From Paenibacillus silvae (GTDB lineage Bacteria > Bacillota > Bacilli > Paenibacillales > Paenibacillaceae), in NCBI RefSeq assembly GCF_014639235.1, contig NZ_BMFU01000017.1, forward strand, positions 13,853-77,852: 64,000 nucleotides of DNA, written 5' to 3'. Position 1 is the first letter of the stretch. Every line of letters begins with the position of its first letter. A model generated the notes under the pieces. It was not told the origin of the DNA, made no database searches, and worked only from the letters and a program-made list of their open reading frames with translations. Positions 17,333 to 24,990 of this stretch are shown here, piece by piece. A program made the translations under genes and the position numbers.

Positions 17333-18208
17333 ATGAAAAATAACGCGATTACCCATCGTCTTGCCTGGGGATATGCCATTTTGATCGGCCTTGCCATCTT
17401 GCAGCAACTTCTGGTGTATCTGCATCTGTACATGAATCAGAGCTATACCCTGCTTCATATCGGTTTAAGCACCGCATCACTTGCGGCGCTCGCTTTAGGA
17501 CTTTTACTGCCTGTTGGCGTATCGGTTGTCCTTGGTTTTGTATATCTGGTCATTTATTTTGTGTGGTTGGTAACATTTGCAGATTCCAATGTACTGGTGT
17601 TTTCGTGGTGGCTGCTTATCCCGGCGAACTTGGCGATCTCAGCTGTTATCAAGAGAAGGCTGGTGCGGAGCGCACGCATTATTGAACGTCTGGAGCAGAT
17701 GAAGGACCACAATCCCGAGATTGATCTGGACACGACACTAGGCAACAAGCAGGCGCTTGCAGATACATTAATCAAACAGAGCAACCTTGCCCGCCGGTAT
17801 TCCGATTGTTATGGATTCTGCATTGCCATGTTCAAGATTGAATTTCTGCCGCTTGTGATGGAGTCGCTTGGTTCCGTGCGATATGCGCAGTTCTTGCTAG
17901 AGATTTCTCAGACGATCCAGAAGCAGATTCGCTATGAGGATTACAAATTTTTTGTAGACCGCGGCCGGTTTGTCATTCTGTGTCCGATGGTGAATACCGA
18001 TTATTTACCGATGCTGACCCGCCGGATCAAAAAAAATGTGATGGATCTGGAGGTGCTCGACAAGCGGGGGAACGACCTGCAGACGGTAATTAAATCCGGT
18101 GCACTCGTGTTCCAGAAGGAGCAGTTCAGCAAGTATGACAATATCGACGCTGTGCTTGCTGCACTGGAACGTAATACGGAGACGGATCTGATTGGAGAAT
18201 ACATCTAA
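17333..18208 (+). CDS. Membrane protein with degenerate GGDEF domain and retained I-site (YdaK-like c-di-GMP receptor candidate)
   Basis: Four hydrophobic segments (residues about 10-105) precede a GGDEF-fold domain (about 130-290). The active-site signature is replaced by DRGRF (209-213), so diguanylate cyclase activity is not expected. Exactly upstream, at the inhibitory-site position, RYED (R200-D203) preserves the RxxD motif that binds c-di-GMP. This is the arrangement of YdaK in B. subtilis, a membrane receptor that activates a neighbouring exopolysaccharide synthase. It starts 8 bases after the GH8-like gene with GTAGGAG as ribosome site, so it is in the same operon. Confidence 0.82.
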   Translation: MKNNAITHRLAWGYAILIGLAILQQLLVYLHLYMNQSYTLLHIGLSTASLAALALGLLLPVGVSVVLGFVYLVIYFVWLVTFADSNVLVFSWWLLIPANLAISAVIKRRLVRSARIIERLEQMKDHNPEIDLDTTLGNKQALADTLIKQSNLARRYSDCYGFCIAMFKIEFLPLVMESLGSVRYAQFLLEISQTIQKQIRYEDYKFFVDRGRFVILCPMVNTDYLPMLTRRIKKNVMDLEVLDKRGNDLQTVIKSGALVFQKEQFSKYDNIDAVLAALERNTETDLIGEYI

Positions 18209-18227
18209 CGGGAAGGGGCGGAGACGA

Positions 18228-18371
18228 ATGGATTATATGACTTGGTTTATTCCGATCTGTATTGCTGTCAGCTGCATCTTTGCGGTATTTACGATCCTGT
18301 TAACCATTGCGACGCTTCGTTTTCGCTCCAGGGTGATCCGCAGATATGATCGGAGGAAAACGGGTGGCTGA
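18228..18371 (+). CDS. Small single-span membrane protein in the exopolysaccharide operon
   Basis: The 47-residue frame begins MDYMTWFIPICIAVSCIFAV, has one long transmembrane helix and ends with the basic tail RFRSRVIRRYDRRKTGG, so the tail should lie in the cytoplasm. A GGCGGAG ribosome site is 4 bases upstream and the stop overlaps the GT2 start by 8 bases, indicating translational coupling. I do not recognise the family. Placement between the c-di-GMP receptor-like protein and the synthase suggests a small subunit of the polymer synthase, analogous in scale to small accessory subunits of other synthases. Confidence 0.65.
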   Translation: MDYMTWFIPICIAVSCIFAVFTILLTIATLRFRSRVIRRYDRRKTGG

Positions 18372-19659
18372 CATCATTCTGATCTTGTCGATATTCAGTA
18401 TCTGGATTGCTGTATTTGAATCGATTGTTATTATGGCAGGTGCAATTCGTTTTATTCGCAAGCAGGAGAAGAGAGGTATTCAGATTCCAGAAAATATGGA
18501 TCATTATCCAACCGTCACGGTGATGGTACCTGCTCATAACGAAGGGCTCGTCATTGTGGCAACCGTGGAGCACATTCTGCGTCTGAATTATCCTGAAGAC
18601 AAGATACAGCTCATCGTCATTGCGGATAATTGCACGGATGATACGGCAGAGCGACTGCATACCTTTCTGGGTCAAACGAGTTATGCGCATCGCAATGTTA
18701 CCGTTCTCGAGCGTAAGGGCACCGGAGGCAAGTCCGGCGCGCTAAACGACGGGCTGGGGCTGGCGACGGGAGAATGGATCTGCATATTTGATGCGGACGC
18801 CGCACCCGAGCGTAACTCACTCATGTTTCTGGCACAAAAATCCCTGGAAGACCCTGAACGTTATGGTGTCGTATTTGGCCGGAACAAGGCACGTAACCGG
18901 GGGCAGAATTTTCTCTCCAAATGCATCAATCTGGAGATTATAACTTCCCAGCGTATATACCACACAGGACTGTGGGAGCTGTTCAAACTTGGAACCATTC
19001 CGGGCACGAATTACATTATCAAAAGCAAGCTTATCCGCGAAATCGGCGGTTGGGATGTGACCGCCATTACCGAGGATACGGCTCTGTCGTTCGAGATTAT
19101 GAACCGCGGCCAGCTGGTCGCGCTTGCACCGCAAGCAGAAGCGTATCAGCAGGAGCCGGAGCAGCTGCGTGTATACATGAAGCAGCGCGAGCGCTGGGCG
19201 AAGGGCAACTATCAGGTTGTACTGGATAACATTCATAACCTGTTTAATCGCTCAAGCTGGCGCAATAAATTGCTGGTGCTGTATTATGCGGTCAGTTATT
19301 TCTGGTTTATGCTGGCGATTATCGTGTCTGACATTATCTTTGTGGTGAACCTTGTGTACCAGGTCATTGCCATCTTCAAACCGGAGGTTCGTTCGCCATT
19401 CCAGTTTGCCGGCGATGCCTATGTGTATCTGGTTATTGGCTGGGCCTTGATGTACTTTATCTATGTGCTGCAAATCAATCTGGCACTGGCAGCGGATATC
19501 GGGCAGAGCAACACCCGCAATTTTATCTATGCGTGTGTATCGTATTTTACCTATGCGCAGCTGTTCATCCTGATTTCGATTCGCGCATTCTACAATTTGC
19601 TGCTGGACAAAATACGCAAACGCGAGAGCAAATGGTACAAAACGGAACGTTTTGGATAG
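18364..19659 (+). CDS. Processive family 2 glycosyltransferase (YdaM/IcaA/BcsA-like exopolysaccharide synthase)
   Basis: The 431-residue protein has an N-terminal membrane helix, a GT-A domain and C-terminal membrane helices. Visible catalytic motifs are VMVPAHNEG, IADNCTDDT, the FDADAAPE DxD site, TED in VTAITEDTALS (catalytic base) and QRERW (QxxRW), which together define processive beta-glycan synthases such as hyaluronan, cellulose and poly-GlcNAc synthases. GTG 18364 is favoured by CGGAGG 7 bases upstream. It is the last gene of the candidate operon; a YdaL or YdaN counterpart is absent here. The polymer is not predictable. Confidence 0.88.
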   Translation: MADIILILSIFSIWIAVFESIVIMAGAIRFIRKQEKRGIQIPENMDHYPTVTVMVPAHNEGLVIVATVEHILRLNYPEDKIQLIVIADNCTDDTAERLHTFLGQTSYAHRNVTVLERKGTGGKSGALNDGLGLATGEWICIFDADAAPERNSLMFLAQKSLEDPERYGVVFGRNKARNRGQNFLSKCINLEIITSQRIYHTGLWELFKLGTIPGTNYIIKSKLIREIGGWDVTAITEDTALSFEIMNRGQLVALAPQAEAYQQEPEQLRVYMKQRERWAKGNYQVVLDNIHNLFNRSSWRNKLLVLYYAVSYFWFMLAIIVSDIIFVVNLVYQVIAIFKPEVRSPFQFAGDAYVYLVIGWALMYFIYVLQINLALAADIGQSNTRNFIYACVSYFTYAQLFILISIRAFYNLLLDKIRKRESKWYKTERFG

Positions 19660-19669
19660 ACAATCGCCC

Positions 19670-19790
19670 CTTTTCAAAAGGGAAAATCCAGTGATAACAG
19701 CGAAGCCTGCTTCCGATGCAGCTTTCTTGTAGAAAACTTTCAGGCGAACGCTTCGCTTTTTCAGTTTTTTTCTGTCCTCTTCAGTGTTAA
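19670..19790 (+). repeat. Dispersed repeat family A-prime, copy 2
   Basis: It matches 4555-4675 over about 115 bases (AAAAGGGAAAATC, GTGATAA, GCTTCCGATG, AGCTTTCTTG, CTTTCAGGC, CGCTTCGCTTTT, CTGTCCTCT). It lies between the GT2 stop and the operon terminator, so it would be transcribed as 3' untranslated RNA. Confidence 0.75.
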
Positions 19791-19828
19791 GGCTGTTTAC
19801 GGATAATTAATCCGTAAGCGGTCTTTTT
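19791..19828 (+). terminator. Terminator of the exopolysaccharide operon
   Basis: A 14-bp stem (19791-19804 with 19810-19823, several G-U pairs), a 5-base loop, then TTTTT. Confidence 0.85.
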
Positions 19829-19935
19829 GTCATGGCGGGAGCTTGTTATATTTGGTATACTTTTACAGATAATAGGTGGCAAAAGAATGTGTTAATGAGC
19901 GTCAAATGAATGAACGGAACGGAGGTTAGTAAAGG

Positions 19936-20670
19936 ATGAGTGAAAAGGGCTCGGATTTTTATGATAATGATGCTGTATTTCAGACGTATATGGAACACCG
20001 CCAAGGACGGGACAATGCCAATGATACACTGGAGAAGCCGGTTATGCTGGAGCTGATCGGGGATGCCTCAGGCAAGAACATTCTGGATCTCGGCTGCGGG
20101 GATGCGAGATTTGCCGCAGAGCTGCTGGGAGAAAGGCACAAGGGCTCGGCCTATACAGGCGTTGAGGGCTCAATCAATATGGTCACAGCCGCCCGCGACT
20201 CGGTTAAGGGGTTAAATGCCCGAATCGAGCACTCTTATCTGGAGGAATGGACGTATCCCGCCGATACATATGACCTTGCGATATCAAGATTGGCTATTCA
20301 CTATATTGAGGATGTGAACAGCCTGTTCCGGAGAGTATATGCTACGCTGCGTAAGCAGGGGCTGTTTGTCTTCTCGGTGGAGCATCCAGTCATTACTTCA
20401 ACGCTTCAGCCTTCAGGCATGCGTACGAACTGGGTTGTGGATCAATATTTCGTTGAAGGATATCGGGAGCAGCAGTGGCTCGGGGGTTCTGTGAAGAAAA
20501 TGCACCGTTCCGTAGAATCCTATTATACTGCGCTGCAGCAGGCCGGATTCCGTGTGGAGCAGCTGCGTGAATCTGCACCGCAGCGTGCCTACTTCACGGA
20601 TGAAGAGACCTACGAGCGAAGAAAACGCATCCCGCTATTCCTGTTCCTGGCAGCCCGTAAACTGGATTGA
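19936..20670 (+). CDS. Class I SAM-dependent methyltransferase
   Basis: The 244-residue protein contains the Rossmann SAM site ILDLGCGDARFAAELL (motif I), YTGVEGSINMV (motif II with acidic E), and YDLAISRLAIHYIEDV (motif post II), then LRKQGLFVFSVEHPV. The fold resembles Methyltransf_11/25 small-molecule enzymes, with a C-terminal cap. GGAGG lies 10 bases before the ATG. It stands alone with a terminator about 110 bases downstream, so neither the substrate nor the pathway can be inferred. Confidence 0.88.
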   Translation: MSEKGSDFYDNDAVFQTYMEHRQGRDNANDTLEKPVMLELIGDASGKNILDLGCGDARFAAELLGERHKGSAYTGVEGSINMVTAARDSVKGLNARIEHSYLEEWTYPADTYDLAISRLAIHYIEDVNSLFRRVYATLRKQGLFVFSVEHPVITSTLQPSGMRTNWVVDQYFVEGYREQQWLGGSVKKMHRSVESYYTALQQAGFRVEQLRESAPQRAYFTDEETYERRKRIPLFLFLAARKLD

Positions 20671-20756
20671 ACTACAACCAGAAGCCGGGAAGGCTGGATG
20701 CGTGGATCGCAAAAGTTAAGTTATACTCAGATAAGCCAAAGTTCTGCACAGAAAAC

Positions 20757-20813
20757 CGTGGATAACACAACATATAGGAGTAAAAAGCCCAAAAACTATC
20801 CACATGTGGATAA
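20757..20813. promoter_or_regulatory. Three DnaA-box-like nonamers
   Basis: TGTGGATAA at 20805-20813 is an exact reverse DnaA box. It abuts CTATCCACA (20796-20804, one mismatch), forming a palindrome, and CGTGGATAA (20757-20765, one mismatch) lies 30 bases upstream. No origin genes are near. Confidence 0.4.
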
Positions 20814-20832
20814 GATTTCGGGCTTTGTGTAT
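20784..20832 (+). terminator. Terminator after the methyltransferase gene
   Basis: AAAGCCC (20784-20790) pairs with GGGCTTT (20820-20826), with an inner hairpin TATCCACA/TGTGGATA; a T-run follows a few bases later. Confidence 0.6.
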
Positions 20833-20938
20833 TTTTTTATCCCCACAGTCCGTTATTTCAGGCTTTTCTGTCTTCATCCATCGAGACACAGCGGCAAAAT
20901 TTCGCCCATCTCCCATGGCAAGTTTGCCACTACGAGCG

Positions 20939-21138
20939 CTAACGATCAGGAGAAGCCTTATTTCGGCGTTTTTGGGCTTTGGAAAATTCTAACGATTCAC
21001 AGAGACGCTATTCGGCTGAGATCAACCTGTTTATGGGCATTATTCAGTATTTCGAATAAAATAAGCCTCCTGGAGATCGTTAGAATTCTGGTGCCCCCGA
21101 TTCAGGGCAAATAAGCTTCCTGAGGATCGTTAGGATTC
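20939..21138. repeat. Dispersed repeat family B, copy 2
   Basis: Left arms GCTAACGATCAGGAGAAGCC and TCTAACGATTCACAGAGACG face right arms CCTGGAGATCGTTAGAATTC and CCTGAGGATCGTTAGGATTC; the layout is as in the other two copies. Confidence 0.8.
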
Positions 21139-21240
21139 CATCTCCTAGGGCGTATCTTGAAACCTAATGAAGTGCATCTTTCACCCCTTTATCGCCCCCT
21201 GCTACGTCAAATCCCTCTTGACGTGCCCCGGTACGCCTGC

Positions 21241-21310
21241 GGGAAACTTCCTTACTTGGAACGAAAATTCGGCAAAATTGGCTTTCTTCAGCGTTTTCAG
21301 ACAAGCCCTG
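21241..21310 (+). repeat. Dispersed repeat family C, copy 1
   Basis: About 70 bases nearly identical to 48275-48345: GGAACGAAAATTC, GCAAAATTGGCTT and CTTCAGCGTTTTCAGAC are shared exactly. Confidence 0.75.
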
Positions 21311-21453
21311 ATTGAGCAGCCTGCATATGCTGGTATTCTTGCCCCATTACAGCCCCTCTTCACCGATCATGGACCAGCTTTGTGTCAGATTCTAAAGCCG
21401 TCGATTCTTTAATTCAATTTGCTTAGCTAAAATTTGTATAGCCGTATAGCTTG

Positions 21454-22245
21454 CTATTTCTGGCCTTGAGACGATGCCGCCCGGACATAGACCCGCTCAC
21501 CATGCCGATCCACCTCTACTGGTGCTTCGAAGAAATCACTTAACACATCCTGAGTCATCAGCTCCTCCGTGAGCCCGTTCCCGAAGACCTCTCCCCGCCG
21601 GAGCAGAAGACTATGCCTGAAAACAGGCAGTATTTCCTCTGTATGGTGTGTTACATAGATCAGCGAAGGAGTATCCGGGCGTTCGGTCAGCTCCTGAATG
21701 CTTTGCAGCAGATGCTCACGGGAAAATAGATCGAGTCCATTGCAGGGCTCGTCCAGAATAAGCAGCTGCGGGTTCGCCATCAGAGCGCGGGCAATGAGCA
21801 GCTTCTGCTTCTCCCCTTGAGAACATGTCCGGTATTCGCGGTCCCAGAGATGCTCACAGCCAAGTGTCTGCATCCAGTGCTTGGCCTGTTCCAGATCCTC
21901 GCCTTCCAGCTTGTCATACAGACCAATCGTGGCATGTTTGCCGCTGATAACCACATATTGTGTGCGGTCAGTCGCATACAGCTTCTCTTGCAGGGAAGAG
22001 CTGACCCAGCCGATGGACTTCCGCAATTCCCTCAGGTCCACACTGCCGTATTCATGGCCGAGCACCGAGATGCTGCCTTCCGTGGGCCACAGGTAGCCAG
22101 TGATCATGTTGAGAAGCGTTGTTTTGCCTGAGCCATTCAGGCCAAGCAGCGCCCAGTGTTCGCCCTTGTGTACACGCCAGCTGACATCGTGCAGCAGCGT
22201 GAGCGGCCCTCTTTTCCAAGTGACATGCTGTACATCAATCATCAT
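21454..22245 (-). CDS. ABC transporter ATP-binding protein (YlmA-like)
   Basis: The 263-residue ATPase contains Walker A GLNGSGKTT, a Q-loop near SIGWVSSSLQEKL, the signature TCSQGEKQKLLIARAL (CSQGE in place of LSGGQ), Walker B LLILDEPCNGLD and the switch histidine in YVTHHTEEI. Single-protein relatives such as YlmA and ModF-like ATPases lack an adjacent permease, and none is adjacent here, so it may have a non-transport role or partner elsewhere. It is downstream of and on the same strand as the MFS gene, 87 bases apart, and may be co-transcribed with it. Confidence 0.85.
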   Translation of the reverse strand: MMIDVQHVTWKRGPLTLLHDVSWRVHKGEHWALLGLNGSGKTTLLNMITGYLWPTEGSISVLGHEYGSVDLRELRKSIGWVSSSLQEKLYATDRTQYVVISGKHATIGLYDKLEGEDLEQAKHWMQTLGCEHLWDREYRTCSQGEKQKLLIARALMANPQLLILDEPCNGLDLFSREHLLQSIQELTERPDTPSLIYVTHHTEEILPVFRHSLLLRRGEVFGNGLTEELMTQDVLSDFFEAPVEVDRHGERVYVRAASSQGQK

Positions 22246-22332
22246 TTGACTATTCCTTCTCTCTGTTAAATATCGCTCGTCCTGATCCTCATCTTATTGT
22301 ATTGAACCTGCTGTTGAAGTTTCAATAGCTTG

Positions 22333-23562
22333 TTAGACTTTAGCGGGTTGATCACGGCGCAAGAATACAGCACACACGCCAATCAGGGGCAGAAAGGAAC
22401 ACAGTCGGATGACGAATGAAAGGCTGGTCATATCGATCAGAGAACCGATGACCACCGAGCCAAGTCCAGCCATGCCAAACGACAGACCGAAAAACAAACC
22501 CGATACTGTACCAATGTGACGCGGAAGCAATTCCTGAGCGTAGACAATAATAACACTGAAGCCGGACATCAGGATTAATCCGATGATGCCACACAGCACC
22601 ATGGACAAGACGGGGCCTGCATAAGGAAGCAGAAGTGAGAACGGAGCAGTACCCGCAATGGAAAACCAGATCATCGGTTTGCGTCCGAAGCGGTCTGCGA
22701 GTGGTCCGCCAAGCAGGGTCCCGAGCATGCCTGCGAATTGAAGGATAAACAAGCAGAGCTGTGCCTTCGAGAGTGGAAGATGATGCACATCCGTATAATA
22801 AAAGGCGTAGTATCCTGTCATAGCCGCAATATAAACAAACTTGGAGAATAACAGCAGGATGAGAACACTCATGGATATTACGATTCGTCTTCGACTCACG
22901 GGCTGAAGCGGTGCTTCAGATTCATGCGGCGCATGCTGTACAGACTGTGCCCGATGGATGCGTTCGGCGTTCAGCTTGTTTTTGTACCAACGACTAACCG
23001 AGGCCTGGATAACAATGCCGATAAGGGCAAAGACCATCAGCCACAGAAATTGCAGCTGACCATGCGGAAGCAGTACAAATGCTACCAGCAGGGGAGCAAG
23101 AGCCTGCCCGGTATTTCCGCCAACCTGAAAGATGGACTGTGCCATGCCGCGACCTCGTCCAGCTGCCAGATGAGCTACACGCGAGGATTCAGGGTGGAGA
23201 ATGGATGAGCCGATACCAATCAGTGATGCGGATACGAGCAGCATCCACAACGATGAAGAGAAGGCAAATCCGAGAATGCCGAATAAGGAAAATAACATGC
23301 CGCCTGGCAGCAGAAAAGGCATCGGTTTGCGATCAGAAATATAGCCGACCAGCGGCTGCAGCACCGAAGCGGTAATATTTAGCGCGAAGGCGATCCAGCC
23401 CATCTGCGCAAAACTGAGCTGCATGGCCTGCTGAAACAACGGAAAGGCAGATGTAACAACCGTTTGCATGGCATCGTTCAGCAGATGGGCGAAGCTAACT
23501 CCTGCGAGCGCCCAGTTCGCTGTGTGGTTAAGTTGAATTTTGTTTAAGGCAGCTTGTGCCAT
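22333..23562 (-). CDS. MFS exporter, fosmidomycin-resistance (Fsr)-like
   Basis: The 409-residue protein has twelve hydrophobic segments. Fsr-type features include FAHLLNDAMQTVVTSAFPLF in TM1, GYISDRKPMPFLLPGG in loop 2-3, GIGSSILHPESSRVAHLAAG in TM4 and PLADRFGRKPMIWFS in loop 8-9. Members export fosmidomycin or related compounds by proton antiport; actual substrate unknown. It is transcribed divergently from the AraC regulator gene 115 bases away, which is the usual layout of a locally controlled transporter. Confidence 0.85.
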   Translation of the reverse strand: MAQAALNKIQLNHTANWALAGVSFAHLLNDAMQTVVTSAFPLFQQAMQLSFAQMGWIAFALNITASVLQPLVGYISDRKPMPFLLPGGMLFSLFGILGFAFSSSLWMLLVSASLIGIGSSILHPESSRVAHLAAGRGRGMAQSIFQVGGNTGQALAPLLVAFVLLPHGQLQFLWLMVFALIGIVIQASVSRWYKNKLNAERIHRAQSVQHAPHESEAPLQPVSRRRIVISMSVLILLLFSKFVYIAAMTGYYAFYYTDVHHLPLSKAQLCLFILQFAGMLGTLLGGPLADRFGRKPMIWFSIAGTAPFSLLLPYAGPVLSMVLCGIIGLILMSGFSVIIVYAQELLPRHIGTVSGLFFGLSFGMAGLGSVVIGSLIDMTSLSFVIRLCSFLPLIGVCAVFLRRDQPAKV

Positions 23563-23677
23563 CTTAGATCACCTCGGATATTTTTATCCATAATAAAAGA
23601 TAGCGGCAGACCTTGTCTTTGTGAAAAGTGCTTGGAAAATAAGCACGATTTGCTATAATGTCAGCAGGTGAGAAACG

Positions 23678-24562
23678 ATGGAATTAAACATGACCTTAAA
23701 TGGTTTGAAGTTATGGAAGGCTTCTGGCGGGTTCGCGAATGAACCCCATGTACATGATGACTGGTATCAGATAACCCTGCCGATTAAAGGTCAATGCTTG
23801 CTGGTGCAGGAACAGCAGACCTATTCATTACAGGCTGGAGTCGGCGTTGTTGCGCAGCCCCGGATGGAGCACTTTTTCCAGATTGGTTCAGATGCAGCCG
23901 TCATTGTCATCAAGTTTCGTAATCTGCCAGGAGGGTTGGCGGACCGCAGTTCAACAGCAGTTTCTTCAGAATTACAGGTTACCCAGGCTTTCGATCCCGC
24001 AGAGATCAGCAGGCTGTTCCGGGGATGGCATGTGACCGGGCTGGAGGATGAACCTGACCCGTTGCTTATTCAGGAAACCGAGCTGGCTGTAGAGCAGTAT
24101 CTTGAACGCATATTGTCTGTACCCGAGCATTCGCCCGGATCGGTAAGAGGAGATGGCTCCGCACTGGCAGAGATCCCCAAGGGTTTATTGCTATCAGGCC
24201 CTCATCGCCCTCATTTCCTTGGCGCTACTAGAAGTCATGCAGGAATAGATCCTCATATGCAGCGTGTACTGGAGTATATCCACAGTGACTTTACAAACAC
24301 GATGGACATTGACTCTATGGCAGCGGTAGCGCACCAGAGCAGGTATCATTTTATGCGCTCGTTCAAAATGCTGACAGGCTCAACGCCATACCAGTATCTA
24401 CTGAATTTACGAGTGGAGGAAGCCGCCAGTCGTCTGCGTTATACAACCGAATCGGTGACGGCAATTAGCTTTGCATTGGGATTCTCACATGTCAGTCAGT
24501 TCTACAGGGCATTCCAGCGCGTCAAAGGTGTTACGCCAATGCAGTTTCGCAATCAGTTGTAA
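23678..24562 (+). CDS. AraC family transcriptional regulator
   Basis: The 294-residue protein has an N-terminal cupin-like sensor (about 15-90: EPHVHDDWYQITLPIKGQ, SLQAGVGVVAQPRMEHFFQIG) and a C-terminal double helix-turn-helix (about 195-294: VLEYIHSDFTNTMDIDSMAAVAHQSRYHFMRSFK and TAISFALGFSHVSQFYRAFQRVKGVTPMQFR). The histidines in the sensor suggest a small-molecule pocket. It is divergent from the Fsr-like exporter, which is the most likely target. A terminator follows. Confidence 0.88.
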   Translation: MELNMTLNGLKLWKASGGFANEPHVHDDWYQITLPIKGQCLLVQEQQTYSLQAGVGVVAQPRMEHFFQIGSDAAVIVIKFRNLPGGLADRSSTAVSSELQVTQAFDPAEISRLFRGWHVTGLEDEPDPLLIQETELAVEQYLERILSVPEHSPGSVRGDGSALAEIPKGLLLSGPHRPHFLGATRSHAGIDPHMQRVLEYIHSDFTNTMDIDSMAAVAHQSRYHFMRSFKMLTGSTPYQYLLNLRVEEAASRLRYTTESVTAISFALGFSHVSQFYRAFQRVKGVTPMQFRNQL

Positions 24563-24618
24563 TATATATGACAATGCGGATGTGAGGCCGCGGAAATATA
24601 TGATAAATCATAATGCAG

Positions 24619-24653
24619 AGGCAGAATAGCTATCCTATTCTTGCCTTTTTTTA
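24619..24653 (+). terminator. Terminator after the AraC regulator gene
   Basis: AGGCAGAATAG pairs with CTATTCTTGCCT with one bulge and is followed by seven T. Confidence 0.8.
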
Positions 24654-24740
24654 TGGCGTCTGCCAGTGTACGAATTTTGCGATCAAGGGTTGACCTGGGG
24701 CTAATCATTCAAAAAAAGCATGTCATCAGTAATTTTGTTG

Positions 24741-24769
24741 TTGCTAAACGATGAGGACTCTGATAAGAT
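24741..24769 (+). promoter_or_regulatory. Candidate sigma-A promoter of the pectin-oligosaccharide operon
   Basis: TTGCTA (24741-24746), a 17-base spacer and TAAGAT (24764-24769). It lies just upstream of the cre site and the first LacI-type operator. Confidence 0.5.
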
Positions 24770-24782
24770 GGGAAAAAGTTTA

Positions 24783-24796
24783 TGTAAGCGTATACA
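24783..24796 (+). promoter_or_regulatory. cre-like site (CcpA)
   Basis: TGTAAGCGTATACA matches 13 of 14 positions of the consensus TGWAARCGYTWNCW. Positioned 14 bases after the putative -10, it would repress the operon when preferred sugars are present. Confidence 0.65.
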
Positions 24797-24806
24797 TTTA
24801 GAGCTA

Positions 24807-24824
24807 AATTACAACGTTGTAATT
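24807..24824. promoter_or_regulatory. LacI-type operator O1
   Basis: AATTACAACGTTGTAATT is a perfect 18-bp palindrome with the central CG typical of LacI/GalR operators. The LacI regulator encoded at 28545-29513 in the same operon is the likely binder. Confidence 0.7.
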
Positions 24825-24948
24825 GTCGACGCTTTAAGTTGAACTGCATATTATATGCTTGTTTATCAAAGTGATTACTTGATTTTTAAATCTATCTCAG
24901 ATGTGGGTGTACGTTGAGCAAAGAGATAGGATTTTATTTTTAAACAAA

Positions 24949-24966
24949 AATTCAAACGTTGTAATT
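24949..24966. promoter_or_regulatory. LacI-type operator O2
   Basis: AATTCAAACGTTGTAATT differs from O1 at two positions. It sits 142 bases downstream of O1 and 25 bases before the first structural gene, a spacing that permits looping or a roadblock. Confidence 0.6.
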
Positions 24967-24990
24967 ATGAGATGAAGGGGAGTGTTTACG

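Larger units (their letters stand above)
20671..21453. other. Gene-free, repeat-rich region of 0.8 kb
   Basis: In order it holds a terminator whose loop contains DnaA-box-like sequences (20757-20826), a family B repeat (20939-21138), a family C repeat (21241-21310) and about 140 bases with nothing recognisable. The short frames crossing it share peptide-like similarity with another family C copy only because the DNA is repeated. Confidence 0.6.

Noticed and set aside
20757..20826. Chromosomal origin indicated by DnaA boxes
   Set aside because: No dnaA, dnaN, rpmH or AT-rich unwinding element is nearby, and the boxes double as a terminator stem.
21167..21412. Protein gene suggested by peptide similarity to 48116-48427
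   Set aside because: The similarity is confined to the 70-base repeat C; the frames have no ribosome site and no common start or end.
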